Shown: one piece after another, positions 1 to 10,161 of the stretch
How the letters are laid out: every line of letters starts with the position of its first letter
Position numbering within the stretch: position 1 is the first letter of the stretch
Assembly (NCBI RefSeq): GCF_964204645.1
Contig: NC_134026.1
Span: forward strand, 13,416,450-13,480,449
Length of the DNA stretch: 64,000 bases
Direction of reading: 5' to 3'
DNA from: Tubulanus polymorphus
Lineage: Eukaryota > Nemertea > Palaeonemertea > Tubulaniformes > Tubulanidae
The notes under the pieces: generated by a model
What the model was told of the DNA's origin: nothing
Database searches by the model: none
What the model saw: the letters and a program-made list of their open reading frames with translations, nothing else
Made by a program: the position numbers and the translations under genes

Positions 1-1296
1 ATTCCCGTACACCATAATGAGCTAAGGCAGTATATAAAAGATTCTCGCAGCTGATAAATTTCCGAGAGTAAATTCCACTTTTTAATTTAAACAACATCAG
101 CATTGCGTTTGTTCGGAATCACCGAAATTATTTCGATCATACATGGACGGTGTTTTGCAAAAGTCAGCTATGCCACAAGATGAAAAGTTTTGATAACAGC
201 TGCTGGGGTAAGTATCGAATCATTTTTGTGTATTCCATTTTGCAATATAAGCTTACCTACATCGTTCCACGTATTGTGGTGGATAATGATTTCAGATGAT
301 TGTTAGTTTCAGGTTGAGTATCGTAAGTCCTATTTTGCAAAGAAAGCTGTGTGGGTTAGATGGTTTTATGTAAAATTATACTTGATGGGTGATGGAATTT
401 GCCTTACATTTCGTATAACCCTCCACGCCTCATACCTTTGAAGGAGTAAGGAATAGTGCAATGCTATTTTTTGCAGTGAACAGCCCTTGAAATCTGAGTC
501 TGAGTGCTGTTCATCGGGATCGTCATAGTTCATAGTTTACAACGACGTCGATGAAGCACGTAGCCAGAGAACACGTCTTGTGGCACCACCTGTAATTGCG
601 GTGCCCCCTGTTATTTTCCGTCATTCGTTTATGTTCATTTACTATTGGTTCGCGATTTTGAATTTCATTTTCCAAAATGGTTATCTTACTTATGATATCT
701 ATATACCGATTATCTATAAATCAGTGAAATAAGTTGATTTTGAAAAACGAAGAAAATGCCATGCCAAAGGCCAAATGCCATGCCATGCCAGGATTAGAAC
801 TTGCACATAAAAAAACTTTGTCATATAAAATAAGTTCTTATTTTCATATAATAAAATCTCAAAATGATGATTTTAGGGTTAGCTGACTTCCATGTAACAC
901 CATTCAGATATTCTCGCTTACCATTTGGTTGAATTATCCATCCAATATTTTGTACGTAAAAATCACTTTCGATTCTTTGGTTATGATCAAAACGACCTGT
1001 TGTAAAGTCGTTTTTGCTACTGAATTCGTCGGTTGTAATTTAGTTTAGGACTAGTACTTAGGATCTGTACCTCATCACTCTCATCACTAAGCTTATTCAA
1101 TCTGATTGTTATTAAGTTCCTGGTGCATTAGATGTAGAGTATGATTGCCTCGCAGTTGTTGAGTGTTCGTCTTTTTGTGGAGAAATCTCTGCTTGTTCAT
1201 TTCCATGTTTTGTAGAAGACCGGTATTGTCCGGCATTAATATCGTTTCGTGGTACTTTTTATAATTGCTTGTCGAGGTTTGCAACCCGGCCTGTAT
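1..1296. other. host DNA left of the Polinton, no gene seen
   Basis: No open frame here looks like a real protein and no RNA gene is recognisable. A short stretch near 760-790 repeats ATGCCATGCC-like words. The region matters only as the left flank of the Polinton insertion. Confidence 0.6.
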
Positions 1297-1302
1297 AGTA
1301 GC
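1297..1302. repeat. target site duplication of the Polinton, left copy
   Basis: AGTAGC directly precedes the first base of the left inverted repeat and is matched exactly by AGTAGC at 19848-19853 after the right one. Six-base duplications are the rule for Polinton integrases. Both copies are identical, so this marks a single, fairly recent insertion. Confidence 0.93.
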
Positions 1303-1645
1303 AGTAATTAGAAGATGGCGTTTTCAGATCAGAGGTCGAGAGGTCGAGACACCACTCATCAAAGCTAGGCTCTAGTGAGAACGGACGATTGCTCTGTGAC
1401 ACACATATACAGTGAGTGCGCGTAACAACAACTGCGCGTGGATAGATCGATACAGTGAGTCTCTACTGAGAACGGTTATTAACGCGTGTGCTATTACTGT
1501 AGTAGTACAGTGATTGCGTGTCAACTGTACCCGGATAAATAGATGCTGTGAGGCTTGGGTGAGAACGGTTAATAGCGTGTTTGTTATATACAGGGGAAGT
1601 AATCCCCACTCATCACCACAAGTAATTTGTTTTCCTTATAAATGG
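1303..1645 (+). repeat. Polinton terminal inverted repeat, left
   Basis: Reverse-complementary to 19504-19847 apart from about three single-base differences, one of them the length of a G run. The repeat ends exactly over an ATG: the inner end reads CCTTATAAATGG at both termini, so each terminal repeat supplies the promoter-like motif and start codon of the outermost gene (the 108-aa protein on the left, DNA polymerase on the right). Confidence 0.95.
1630..1644 (+). promoter_or_regulatory. start-codon promoter-like motif in left TIR
   Basis: TTTTCCTTATAAATG overlaps the start of the 108-aa gene. It shares TATAAATG with the motif of the minus-strand genes, but its T run is interrupted by a G. 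Because it lies in the inverted repeat it is nearly identical to the polymerase start motif at 19505-19523. Confidence 0.5.
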
Positions 1646-1968
1646 GAGATAGAAAAGCATTCTTAGCAACAATAAATAACAGAATAAAACCAGCAAAAAA
1701 ACAATTTGAAATAAAAAAGTTAGTTGATGTTACAAAAGAAATTGAACATAAAATATTGAAATTAGAAAAGATAAAAACTAAATATGGAGAGAAAGTATCA
1801 GCGAATTTAAGCTACTGTAATGTTAGTACATCACGAGAATTTAAAGTGTTTTTACCCGATAAATGGGTTTCATTGAGTACAGAGGAATTGAAAGATTTAG
1901 TAGGATTTAAAATAATATATCATGGAAAAAATGAAGACGGCCATCATGATTTAGAAATTGTTGATTAA
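1642..1968 (+). CDS. Polinton 108-aa protein, possibly an OB-fold ssDNA-binding protein
   Basis: Open frame of 108 codons starting at the ATG at the inner edge of the left terminal repeat. The N-terminal third is basic and helical (lysine-rich to about residue 45). The rest reads as alternating beta strands: KTKYGEKVSANLSYC at about 46-60, then EFKVFLPDKWVSL and FKIIYHG. This 'TKYG..v.l.l ... v.LP ... l.Y.G' pattern resembles small single-stranded-DNA-binding-like proteins that I associate with Polintons and adintoviruses, but I could not test this. It is the only gene at the left end and is transcribed inwards from the terminal repeat, mirroring the polymerase. That placement suggests an early or replicative role, by inference only. 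Confidence 0.6.
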   Translation: MGDRKAFLATINNRIKPAKKQFEIKKLVDVTKEIEHKILKLEKIKTKYGEKVSANLSYCNVSTSREFKVFLPDKWVSLSTEELKDLVGFKIIYHGKNEDGHHDLEIVD

Positions 1969-2106
1969 ATTTAAAAAAAATAAATTAATAAAAATAATGA
2001 ATATCTAGAATCCGAAATGACTTATCTGGACAATTTAATTGCTCCGCATAGATGGTGCCATAAACGGCACCCACACAGTGATAAACAAAAGTAGTGAGAT
2101 ATTCAA

Positions 2107-2520
2107 TTAATTAAAAAAAATTATTTTTTTTTGCTTTTTTTCTAAAATATTAATCCATTTTTTTTTTATTATCAATTTTGGAATTTCAGAAGTATTTTCA
2201 TTTTTGATAGCAGTTGTTTCAGGATTATCAATATCATGAATTTTATTTGATTTCTTATACCAATTACACCCAATTAAAATGAATACAATTACAAATCCAA
2301 CTGTAAAATATAAATATTTCTCAAATATTCTATTATCAGAAGGAGTAGAAATAACAATATTTTCACCATTTTTATTAACATTTTTATTACTTATTTTTTC
2401 TTTTACAGCTTTTTTATATTCTTGTGATTTAATTCCTAATCGTCGAGACCATTCAATTTGTTTCTGAGTTCTCGGTTTTTTCTTCACAGTTAATTCCTTC
2501 ACTTCTTTCACCTCGCTCAT
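2107..2520 (-). CDS. Polinton membrane protein, 137 aa, unknown function
   Basis: Charged, lysine-rich N terminus (residues 1-60) followed by one clear transmembrane segment around YLYFTVGFVIVFILIGC (about residues 69-85) and a basic tail. No family was recognised. The start ATG at 2520 lies in CTATAATAAATG, a weak version of the element's start motif. Its first 68 bases overlap the 3' end of the next gene (2453-3058) in another frame, typical of compact virus-like genomes. The preceding 140 bases (1969-2106) between this stop and the 108-aa gene hold no gene. Confidence 0.6.
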   Translation of the reverse strand: MSEVKEVKELTVKKKPRTQKQIEWSRRLGIKSQEYKKAVKEKISNKNVNKNGENIVISTPSDNRIFEKYLYFTVGFVIVFILIGCNWYKKSNKIHDIDNPETTAIKNENTSEIPKLIIKKKWINILEKKQKKIIFFN

Positions 2521-3058
2521 TTATTATAGAAATATTTTTACTTTCAATATTTGAAAATGTTATAACCCCAGTTGATAATAATGTCATAAATCCTCCTAAT
2601 TGAAACGATAAATATCCAATCCATTTATTTAATTCAGTCATAACTAAATAATCATTTTTTAAATCGGAATATAATCTATTTTCATCTTCAATTGGTAGTA
2701 TATAATTACATAATTTACTATAACCTTTTACTACATTTTCTGATATCGCGTCATTAATTTTAGCTGTTCTCGCGGCTTCATAAATCTTAAATAATCTAAT
2801 AATTTCAACTGATTTCATTGTATCTAATTCATTATAAGTTAAATTTTTATCAACAAATTTTTTACATTTTCCAGATGCTATTAATATTTCTAATTGATGT
2901 TTGCAATAAAGATAATATTCATAATTATTATTTGTTGTAACATTATTTAAAGCACCATCATCTGGAGTTAATTTGTTTTCTGTTATTCCTAAATCATCTA
3001 AAGTTTTTTCAATTGGAACATCACCATTTTTAGATTTTATTTTCTTTTCACCTACCAT
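2453..3058 (-). CDS. Polinton protein of 201 aa, unknown function
   Basis: Open frame with ATG at 3058 inside a canonical T7-GTTATATAA-ATG motif, which supports the start. The first 60 residues are polar and Asn-rich. The middle (about 75-155) is helical, and a hydrophobic stretch around WIGYLSFQLGGFMTLLSTGV (about 145-165) could be membrane-associated. I do not recognise the family. It overlaps the downstream 137-aa gene by 68 bases, so the two are probably co-expressed. Confidence 0.6.
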   Translation of the reverse strand: MVGEKKIKSKNGDVPIEKTLDDLGITENKLTPDDGALNNVTTNNNYEYYLYCKHQLEILIASGKCKKFVDKNLTYNELDTMKSVEIIRLFKIYEAARTAKINDAISENVVKGYSKLCNYILPIEDENRLYSDLKNDYLVMTELNKWIGYLSFQLGGFMTLLSTGVITFSNIESKNISIINERGERSEGINCEEKTENSETN

Positions 3059-3074
3059 TTATATAACAAAAAAA
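3056..3074 (-). promoter_or_regulatory. late-promoter-like motif T7-N9-ATG (201-aa gene)
   Basis: On the minus strand TTTTTTTGTTATATAAATG: seven T, nine bases, start codon. Same architecture as at 7836, 10135, 10381 and 10738. Confidence 0.6.
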
Positions 3075-3084
3075 TTAATTGTGT

Positions 3085-3324
3085 TATGTTGCAACTAGAA
3101 TTTAACTAGAATGTAACTAGAATTCAACTAGATTAACAAGCTACTTGCAATATTGTTGTTTTTGTTGATTTCTTGTTAAATCTAGTTGATTTTTGTTTCA
3201 ACTACTAACAACTAGAATTCAACTAGAATGTAAATAGAATTAAACTAGATTAACAAGCTAGTTAAAATATTGTTAAATCTATTTGATTTTTGTTACAAAT
3301 ACTAATAACTAGAATTCAACTAGA
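3085..3324. repeat. CTAG-rich direct-repeat intergenic region in the Polinton
   Basis: The longest intergenic gap of the left half of the element. It holds four runs of an 11-bp word AACTAGAATNT (3092-3134) and then about two and a half copies of a roughly 100-bp repeat, each with AACTAGAATTCAACTAG, ATTAACAAGCTAG and AAATCTAGTTGATTTTTGTT. CTAG is present every 10-12 bases, with words in both orientations (AACTAG/CTAGTT). It lies between the ATPase 3' end and the 201-aa promoter and has no coding potential. Confidence 0.6.
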
Positions 3325-3951
3325 TTAACAAACTAATTGAATTTGAATAAATTCATATTTAAATGGGTGTTGTAATCTAAATAATAATTTTGATCTTTTA
3401 ATATTTTTCAACTTATCCATATATTCATTATGTAAATCATGTGGAATAATATCATTTTCCTCAAGTGCATTTTTCATCGATTTTCTATCTTTATTGTAGA
3501 ATAAAACTAGAAATCTAATGTTTTCTCTAAAGTCTTTAACAATTGAATTATATTTTTGATTTAAAACCCAAGTTGTTATCCCAAAATGGCTCCCAGATAA
3601 AGCTAAATAGCATAACTCACTTTCTCTAACTTTTGAATCATGTAGATTAGCACAATCATCTATAATGAATAATGTATTTGATCCTTTATAAATATCAATT
3701 GCTATTTTAATACAATTATCTAAATTTTCTTTTACTGTTTTAGGATCTAATATAATAAATTTATTATTCCTAGTAATATTTCTATCATAAGTTTGATTAA
3801 ATTCACATGTTGGGCAAAATAATACTATATTATCAAAATAGTTTTCATAAACAGTTTCTAATAAATTTAATATAAAATAAGTTTTTCCACAATTTGTTAC
3901 ACCAGAAATTAACATATTATGAGGCTCAAATATGAATAATTCCTTATTCAT
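3325..3951 (-). CDS. A32-like packaging ATPase (FtsK/HerA superfamily)
   Basis: 208 codons. Walker A is GVTNCGKT (residues 17-24). Walker B is TLFIIDDC (93-100), preceded by a small residue and ending in paired acidic residues. A polar sensor strand ITTWVLNQ lies near 125-132. This is the typical layout and length of the DNA-packaging ATPases of Polintons, virophages and giant viruses, which load the genome into the capsid. The ATG at 3951 follows directly on the integrase stop: the TAA of TATATAAATG closes the integrase frame, so the two genes abut with no gap. The frame is fully open. The T run seen at other starts is absent here. Confidence 0.88.
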   Translation of the reverse strand: MNKELFIFEPHNMLISGVTNCGKTYFILNLLETVYENYFDNIVLFCPTCEFNQTYDRNITRNNKFIILDPKTVKENLDNCIKIAIDIYKGSNTLFIIDDCANLHDSKVRESELCYLALSGSHFGITTWVLNQKYNSIVKDFRENIRFLVLFYNKDRKSMKNALEENDIIPHDLHNEYMDKLKNIKRSKLLFRLQHPFKYEFIQIQLVC

Positions 3952-5080
3952 TTATATATTTTTAATTTTAGTTGATAATATCCATTCATTGAATTTATCT
4001 GGCCATCCAACCCATTTTACTAAAGAATATTTTTTTCTTTTAATAGTTTTTGTTTTTAATACTTTTTCAATTTTATATTCTTGTTCTAGATTTTCAGTAG
4101 TTAAACTTAATTCTTCTTCGTAAAAGTAGCCATGAACTTCTTCACCATCTAAATCTTCTAATTTATAGACATATGGTTTTGTTGTTATTACCTTTTTTAT
4201 TTTATATATTTCCCTAGTAAAATTTCGATCGTATCCTTTATCAAATATCTTTTTATACTTAGAAATTCTAACATTTTGACCAACTTTAAATTTAGGTTCA
4301 CCAAAATCATCTACAAGAAATGCTCCATATGAATTATTCCAAACAATTTCAGCATTTTCAGGTTTTCTAGCATCAATAGGTTTCATTCCAATAGAAGAAT
4401 GATAAGAATTATTATATCCTTCTATCAATTTTGGTAAAACATCAATCCATTTAAAAGTATTATTTGCTGTAAAATATTTCCACATTCTTGTTCTTAATGT
4501 TCTATTAAATCGTTCAACAACTGCTGCTTTTTTATCTGATTTTGTTGAAAAATATTTAATATTATGATTGTCTAAGAGTTCATGAACAAGTGAATTATCA
4601 AACTCTTTTCCATCATCAAATTGTATTTTTTCTGGTTTTAGTTTATCATCCAAAAGAAATTTTCTTAAAACATTTGATGTTTGTACAGCATCTTTTCTAT
4701 AAAGTGGGAAGCTCCATACATAACGACTAAAAATATCAATTATATTCAATAACCACCAATAATCATCATTATCTTTCTTAACATATTTCATATCAATTAA
4801 ATCTCCTTGCCACTGTTGATCTACATAACTTACCATAGTTTTACGAGTTTTATATTTTCTAACAATTTTTTTATGTGTTGTATATGTTGGTTGTTCTAAC
4901 ATAAATTCATTTATATCTTTATATTTAACTAAATTTTGTGGGATTATCTTATCTAATTTATCTTGTTTTACTTTACGCCATATATTTTTAGTAGAAGAAT
5001 AAGCAACCGAACTCTCAGGGTTGTAATATAAATTTCTTAAATATTGTTCTTTAGTATTAGGAGTTTTTTTTACCACCCAT
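3952..5080 (-). CDS. retroviral-type (DDE) integrase with C-terminal chromodomain
   Basis: Catalyses insertion of the element with 6-bp duplications. From the open frame (374 codons from a GTG at 5076): core D92 in QWQGDLIDM, second aspartate D154/D155 in FDDGKEF, glutamate E188 in VVERFNR, i.e. the DD(33-35)E arrangement. Residues about 334-367 form a chromodomain (EYKIEKVL ... LVKWVGWP), as in many Polinton integrases. The probable true start is the ATG at 5080, inside GGATATATAAATG, but a run of eight A (5064-5071 on the + strand as T) puts that ATG out of frame with the rest. Either the A run is one base too long in this copy or assembly, or translation starts elsewhere. Everything after codon 4 is open. 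Confidence 0.85.
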
Positions 5081-5128
5081 TTATATATCCTTAATTTTAA
5101 CTTTATATTTCTAATATTGAATACTATC

Positions 5129-6357
5129 TTATTGTGAATTTACAATATTTAATTGCGCGTCAGATATAATATAAATATGCATTTTAAAATTTAAGCTTCC
5201 TTTATTCTTTGTCATGAATAATTGTATTCCATCTTTAGTGTTCTGTAGTTTTTTCCCAGAACCATGTAATGAATTATCCTCTGTTGTTCTAAAATCTAAC
5301 CATAATGCATATTTATTGCCGGTATAATAATCAATTTGATTAATATTACAATTTTCAAATGATTTTACTTTTTCATTCATAAAATGTTTTCTAATTTCTG
5401 GCCACTGATCTATCATTCTCATTCCTTGGCAAAATATTTTATTTGCTATTCCTTCGATAGTTATTTCTACTTTTGTTATTTCAGGATTATAATAATTGTC
5501 TACCTTTATTGCACCATTAGAATATGTTGCAATAGTAAAAAATATTAATATTCTTTTAATAGATCTTCTTGGGAAGTTAATATTCTCATTCATTATTTCA
5601 TCATTTGCATTAATAGTTACAGTTTTAAATTTATCAATATAATCATATAATAATGAAAATCCTTGATTGTATTGAGTTTGAATTATACTTGAAATATTTT
5701 CATCAGTTACTGTATCATATTCTAAACATATATTCGATAATTTATAACTCATATCTTTAACAACGCTAGATAATACAATTTCATTTACAGGAGCAAATGT
5801 TATCTCAAATATAATATCTTCTTGAATTGCGTATTTATATAAAGGTGCATTATTATTTATCAATTCAAAATCTAATGGAATTTTATATTTGTTTCCATAA
5901 ATCTTTTTAATCAAATTATCTGTGGCACGAGTTACTATTGCGTCATTAGCTCCTGATCTTAATTTATTATGGTTTTCCGATTGGATGCCTTGAAATATCA
6001 TATTATTTCTATTTTCTTTAGTTAACCATAAATCTTTATAATGCATAAATAAATTATAATCATCTAATGAGAAAACTGTTTCCGGACCAATCTTTATAGT
6101 TAATTTTTTAATCAAATATCTTCCAACATTATCAACAACATAATTGTTATCATGGCCAGTACTTTTATATCGGCTGATAAATAAATACTATTTGGAACAT
6201 AAAAAGTATTTTGTGTTAATCTAGGAATTCTAACATATAAAGTTTCATCGGGATTAATATTTGAAGGGTTATGAGTAATTATACGATGTGATCTTTCTGC
6301 TTTAATAGCATTAGATATTCTAGAAATCTTCGAAGGACTTATATAACTCCCACTCAT
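5129..6357 (-). pseudogene. double jelly-roll major capsid protein, frame broken near 6160
   Basis: Two open frames belong together: 6112-6357 (81 codons, starting MSGSYISPSK, with the beta-rich TLYVRIPRLTQNTFYVPNS) and 5129-6115 (328 codons without a good ATG). About 400 residues in total fits Polinton-type major capsid proteins. The C-terminal part has YALWLDFRTTEDNSLHGSG, similar to the conserved end of these capsid proteins. The frame changes next to a short A run (T at 6163-6166 on the + strand), a one-base length change. The upstream start reads TTAATTAATG, without the T-run motif of the neighbours. Capsid genes indicate that the lineage can or could form virions. In this copy the protein would be truncated unless the break is a sequencing error. 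Confidence 0.78.
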
Positions 6358-6381
6358 TAATTAAACATAAAAATTAATTAT

Positions 6382-7838
6382 TTATTTTTTATTATTTTTT
6401 TCTTGATATCTTTTTGATATCATATTTACTAACCCAAAAATAATAGCACTTACAACTGTGATTAAGAATAAAATAATATGTTCAGCAGCAAAGTTAAGAA
6501 TATTCCCAGCAGATTTCAATATAAAACCAACAATTGATGCAATAACTCCAGGTAAAGCTGCAGCAGATTTTTTAGATAGTTCCCATAAATATTTGCTAAT
6601 TTCTTTAAACCATCTTTAACTTTATCTTGTATAGAATTATTATCATTCGGGGGTTTATCCGGTTTATTGGGAGTAGGTGTAGATTTCAAAGCATTTGATA
6701 TTGCTAAACCAATTTTTGTAAATAACATAGTTACAGCTGTTAGAATTGAAAGAATTGTTATTCCTTCTAATCTAAATAATAACTTTATTCTATCTTTTAA
6801 TGATATTTCAGAATTTGGTTTAATCAACAAATCTTTAAAAATAACTTTTAATCTATTAATATTATAATCATATGATTTTAACAATAATTTAATTTCTTCT
6901 TTTTGTAATTCTATGTTATATTCTAAATCATCTTTTTCTTTTTCTAAACGTAATTCTCTTTGCCTATATTCTATTTCATCAATTACTTGATGATCTAAAT
7001 CAGACTTTAATTGTTCTATTTCTTTATTTTTATCAGTTAATTCTTTTTCTAAAGTTCTAATTTTAAAATCTCTTATACTTTTATCATGCGCAATTTTATT
7101 AGATGCAAGTCTTATACTCATAATTTCTCTAATTGCTTTATCAGAAAATATATCTAAATCTTCTAATTCTTGATCTGTTGCATCAATTAATCCATTCGGT
7201 AAAAGTTTTTCAATTGGAACTTTATTTGATTTAAGTTCACTATTTTTGGAAGTTATATTCTGTTCAGAAGTTGTTTCTGTTTCTGATTTCTTTTTGATTA
7301 TTTCAAATAATTCATTAATTCTTTGTTTAAATACATCTATATTATCATCTATTTCTTTTTGTGTAACATCAGTTATTTCATTACTATTACTTATTATTTT
7401 AATTCTATCTGGTTTTAATTTTTCTAAAGTTGATTCTGATAATATTTTATTTTTATTATTTTTATAAGTGATATCAATATAATAATCACCTTTCAAACGA
7501 TAATAACATTTACCATTATCTAAAATTTTTAATTGATCTGCTAAAAGTCCAACGTCTTCATCATTTATGTTAAGTTTAGATTTTTCAATTAAATCTTCTA
7601 ATTTAGGTATTTTGTTTAAATTATCTAAATCTTGTTTTACTAAATCTGGGTCTAAATTTTCAGGATTTAATTGTGATTCAGCATTTTTAATATAATCAGG
7701 CATATTCAAATTATTATTATATTCTGGCTCATTACCATCTTTAAAACTTGTTTCATCAAAATCAGGTGGTTGTTCATCAGTTATACCAGGTTCATCAAAA
7801 GGATCCATTCCAATATCTTCTCCACCTTCTACATCCAT
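6382..7838 (-). CDS. large acidic coiled-coil protein with hydrophobic C terminus (frame change near 6610)
   Basis: The main frame (440 codons, 6516-7838) has an acidic start (MDVEGGEDIGMDPFDEPG), then long heptad-rich coiled coil from about residue 225 to 350 and a hydrophobic segment GITILSILTAVTMLF near 354. After about residue 405 the frame runs into a short unlikely tail, while another frame is open from about 6615 to a stop at 6382-6384 and encodes an Ala-rich stretch plus a clear transmembrane segment (HIILFLITVVSAIIFGLV). The natural C terminus was therefore probably in that second frame and a small indel near 6605-6620 separates them. The start sits in a perfect T7-ACTATATAA-ATG motif. 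Role unknown; a structural virion or membrane component is plausible from its place in the capsid block. Confidence 0.65.
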
Positions 7839-7854
7839 TTATATAGTAAAAAAA
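7836..7854 (-). promoter_or_regulatory. late-promoter-like motif T7-N9-ATG (coiled-coil gene)
   Basis: Minus strand TTTTTTTACTATATAAATG. Spacing of nine bases between T run and start codon is identical to four other genes. Confidence 0.6.
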
Positions 7855-9243
7855 TTAAAATTTAAAATATAATATTCCTCCTATAACAATTCCTATACAA
7901 GTTATAGCTAATTTAGTATTTTCATGGGATTTATTGTCATTATCAGTTTTAATTATATCATGTTGAATATTATCAGTTTTAATATTTTCTGTAGTATTGT
8001 AATCTTTTATTTTGGAATCATTATCCAATTTAATATTCTTAGTTTTAGTTTCTGTTGATTGAATATGTTTTTTATTTTTTTCACCTTCCATTAATTTTGG
8101 AGCAGTGATAATCTTTTTATTTATATCATTTAACCCAAATGAATTATTTATTGTCGCAGTTTTAATTAGATTATTATAACCAATTATGTTTCCCATCTTT
8201 AATACTAAATCATTAGAAATAATTAATAGATTAGGGCCTATACAATAATTTAATCTAATATGTGATTTATCTAAATAATTTTGATATCTTATAATGTTTT
8301 CTGGAATCGATCTATTTTTATCATTATGTATGGAATCTTCAAATAATACTTTGAATTGTTTCTGTGTATCAAATGATGTATTCAAATTTCCAATTATCGG
8401 TGATCTTGTTTCAACTTGCGCACCTAAAATACATATCAAATAAGTTCTAATAGATTGATTTATTCTTTGTATACCTGATTTTGTAAAACCTTCATTATTT
8501 TCTAAAATGAAATAAACCCAACCATTATTGTTTTCTTGTTTTAAATTATCATAAAATTTCGGTAATTTATTGAAATTTAATGTTTCTAAATCCTTTGTTT
8601 CTATTTTACCATAACCTAATTTATTATTATAGATATTATAAAAACTATTAGATGGTATGGGAAGTGCACAATATTCTGCAATCTTTTTAGGGCAAGGAAG
8701 TGATCTTATTGTTCCAATTTTTGTTCTAAAATCAGAATTATTTATATCTATATTAAATTCATTGCAAATTTTATAAGACTTTGATAAATTAATATTATTA
8801 TCTAATTCTTTAAAATATCTAGATCCTGGTAAAGCGCACTCTAATTCATTTAATATTATTCTGATTTGAAAGTATGTATGAAATATAAATAAACTTTGAA
8901 TTAATTTATATTTAGAATTATTCAAATGATCATTCCAACTAATTCCACAACCTGTTGTTGCACAATAAACAGCAAAATTTAATTGGTTCTGCCAATACTT
9001 CATATTAGATTTTCATAACCATTGTTTTTCATCTTTCAATTTTTTAAAATTAATTAAATATATATGAAATATATTTTCCATCTTTGCATTAAAATTATTA
9101 GTTTCAGTAACATAAATTTCTAAATTAGTTAATGAATCTAAAACTTCATTTCTATATGTAATATCTTTATTAAAATCTATTGCTGGAATATTATATTTAA
9201 TTGATTTATTATATTGGAAAGCTTTTGGAAAACTATCTACCAT
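7855..9243 (-). pseudogene. conserved Polinton protein (PX-type, unknown function) split by an in-frame TGA
   Basis: Two open stretches lie in one frame: 9013-9243 (76 codons, starting MVDSFPKAFQYN) and 7855-9003 (382 codons from MKYWQNQLNFAVYCATTGCG), separated only by TGA at 9013-9015 and three codons. The start motif (T6, ten bases, ATG, ending TATATAAATG) sits in front of the 76-codon part and none in front of the 382-codon part, which argues for one gene of about 460 codons. QNQLNFAV-CATTGCG and, later, SIRTYLICILGAQ are blocks I associate with a protein conserved in animal Polintons whose function is unknown. The C terminus has a charged linker (about 300-355) and a final transmembrane helix (LAITCIGIVIGGILYF). 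The TGA could be a nonsense mutation, a sequence error or a read-through site. Confidence 0.6.
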
Positions 9244-9259
9244 TTATATAATTAAAAAA

Positions 9260-9694
9260 TTAATAATTTATTAATTCTTTTAATAATTTATCCTTTTCTT
9301 CAACTGTTATATGACCATTTAAACTTATGATATAATCTAGTGTGTTCTTTAATTTATTAATTTCTTTTATATTAGATTTTATTTTTTCTTTATTACTTTT
9401 TATATTCAATTTTGAACTTATTCCGGTTAAAACACTTGAACTTAATCCTAACACACCAATTGATATAGCTAAAGGTGTTAATGGACTGAATATTGCTAGA
9501 AATGTTATTACAGAACTAATTGTAACCGAACCACTAATAATAAGATAATATATAATTTTACTTTTTAAATATTTTTTCTTTTTTATCTTTAAGTCACTTT
9601 CAAATTCTAATATTTGTTTTTCTAAATATATTTTCAATTTAGTTTTATTTATATCATGAGGAATAATATCAATACTATCAACTTTATCTTCCAT
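9260..9694 (-). CDS. small membrane protein, 144 aa
   Basis: Basic N-terminal helix, then two adjacent hydrophobic segments (YYLIISGSVTISSVITFLAI and PLAISIGVLGLSSSVLTGI, about residues 49-95), then a charged coiled-coil tail. No family recognised. Start in T9-CTAAATAA-ATG. It is one of a run of four short genes that share the start motif and head-to-tail spacing of 1-30 bases, probably virion or membrane components. Confidence 0.6.
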   Translation of the reverse strand: MEDKVDSIDIIPHDINKTKLKIYLEKQILEFESDLKIKKKKYLKSKIIYYLIISGSVTISSVITFLAIFSPLTPLAISIGVLGLSSSVLTGISSKLNIKSNKEKIKSNIKEINKLKNTLDYIISLNGHITVEEKDKLLKELINY

Positions 9695-9711
9695 TTATTT
9701 AGAAAAAAAAA
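9692..9711 (-). promoter_or_regulatory. late-promoter-like motif (144-aa gene)
   Basis: Minus strand: nine T, then CTAAATAA, then ATG. The spacer is eight bases, one shorter than the commonest form. Confidence 0.55.
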
Positions 9712-9714
9712 TTA

Positions 9715-10137
9715 CTAATTAGTAAACTTATAAGCAACAAATATAACAATAACAGTTCCACCTAAAATCCATATTATTTCATATTTCTGTTGTTCTTTAC
9801 TTGGGGTATAATAATCTGATAATTTAGGTTTGTATAGATGTAATTTTTCTTTATTGGTTACCGCGTTATATAAACTCATTGCATCATCAACTGATTGAAA
9901 ATCTCTATGTGAAATCTTCTGATCATATAATTCCTTGTTAATGTAATCCATATAGTTTTGTCTCTTTTCTCTATATTCTTCTGCAGCTTTATTATATTTC
10001 TCTAACGCTAAGTTATGTCTTCTTTGTTCTCCTAATGAACTATTTTTATCAATATGTTTAAATAAATATCCACCACCAGTAAATGCCAAAGCGTTAACAA
10101 TTGCCGATCCTATAATAGTTATAATTGCAGAAGCCAT
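9715..10137 (-). CDS. small protein with N- and C-terminal membrane segments, 140 aa
   Basis: N-terminal hydrophobic helix MASAIITIIGSAIVNALAF, a polar central part with an Arg/Tyr-rich helix (EKYNKAAEEYREKRQNY, about 46-62) and a C-terminal membrane segment (IIWILGGTVIVIFVAYKF). Not recognised. Start in T7-GCTAAATAA-ATG. Confidence 0.6.
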   Translation of the reverse strand: MASAIITIIGSAIVNALAFTGGGYLFKHIDKNSSLGEQRRHNLALEKYNKAAEEYREKRQNYMDYINKELYDQKISHRDFQSVDDAMSLYNAVTNKEKLHLYKPKLSDYYTPSKEQQKYEIIWILGGTVIVIFVAYKFTN

Positions 10138-10153
10138 TTATTTAGCAAAAAAA
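10135..10153 (-). promoter_or_regulatory. late-promoter-like motif T7-N9-ATG (140-aa gene)
   Basis: Minus strand TTTTTTTGCTAAATAAATG. Confidence 0.6.
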
Positions 10154-10161
10154 TTATGTAT

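Noticed and set aside
1642-1968. 108-aa protein as the missing protease
   Set aside because: No catalytic His/Cys pattern; the strand-rich pattern fits a binding protein better.
6150-6170. Programmed -1 frameshift as explanation for the capsid break
   Set aside because: The sequence at the switch is not a canonical X XXY YYZ slippery site and no stem follows obviously; a one-base homopolymer change is simpler.
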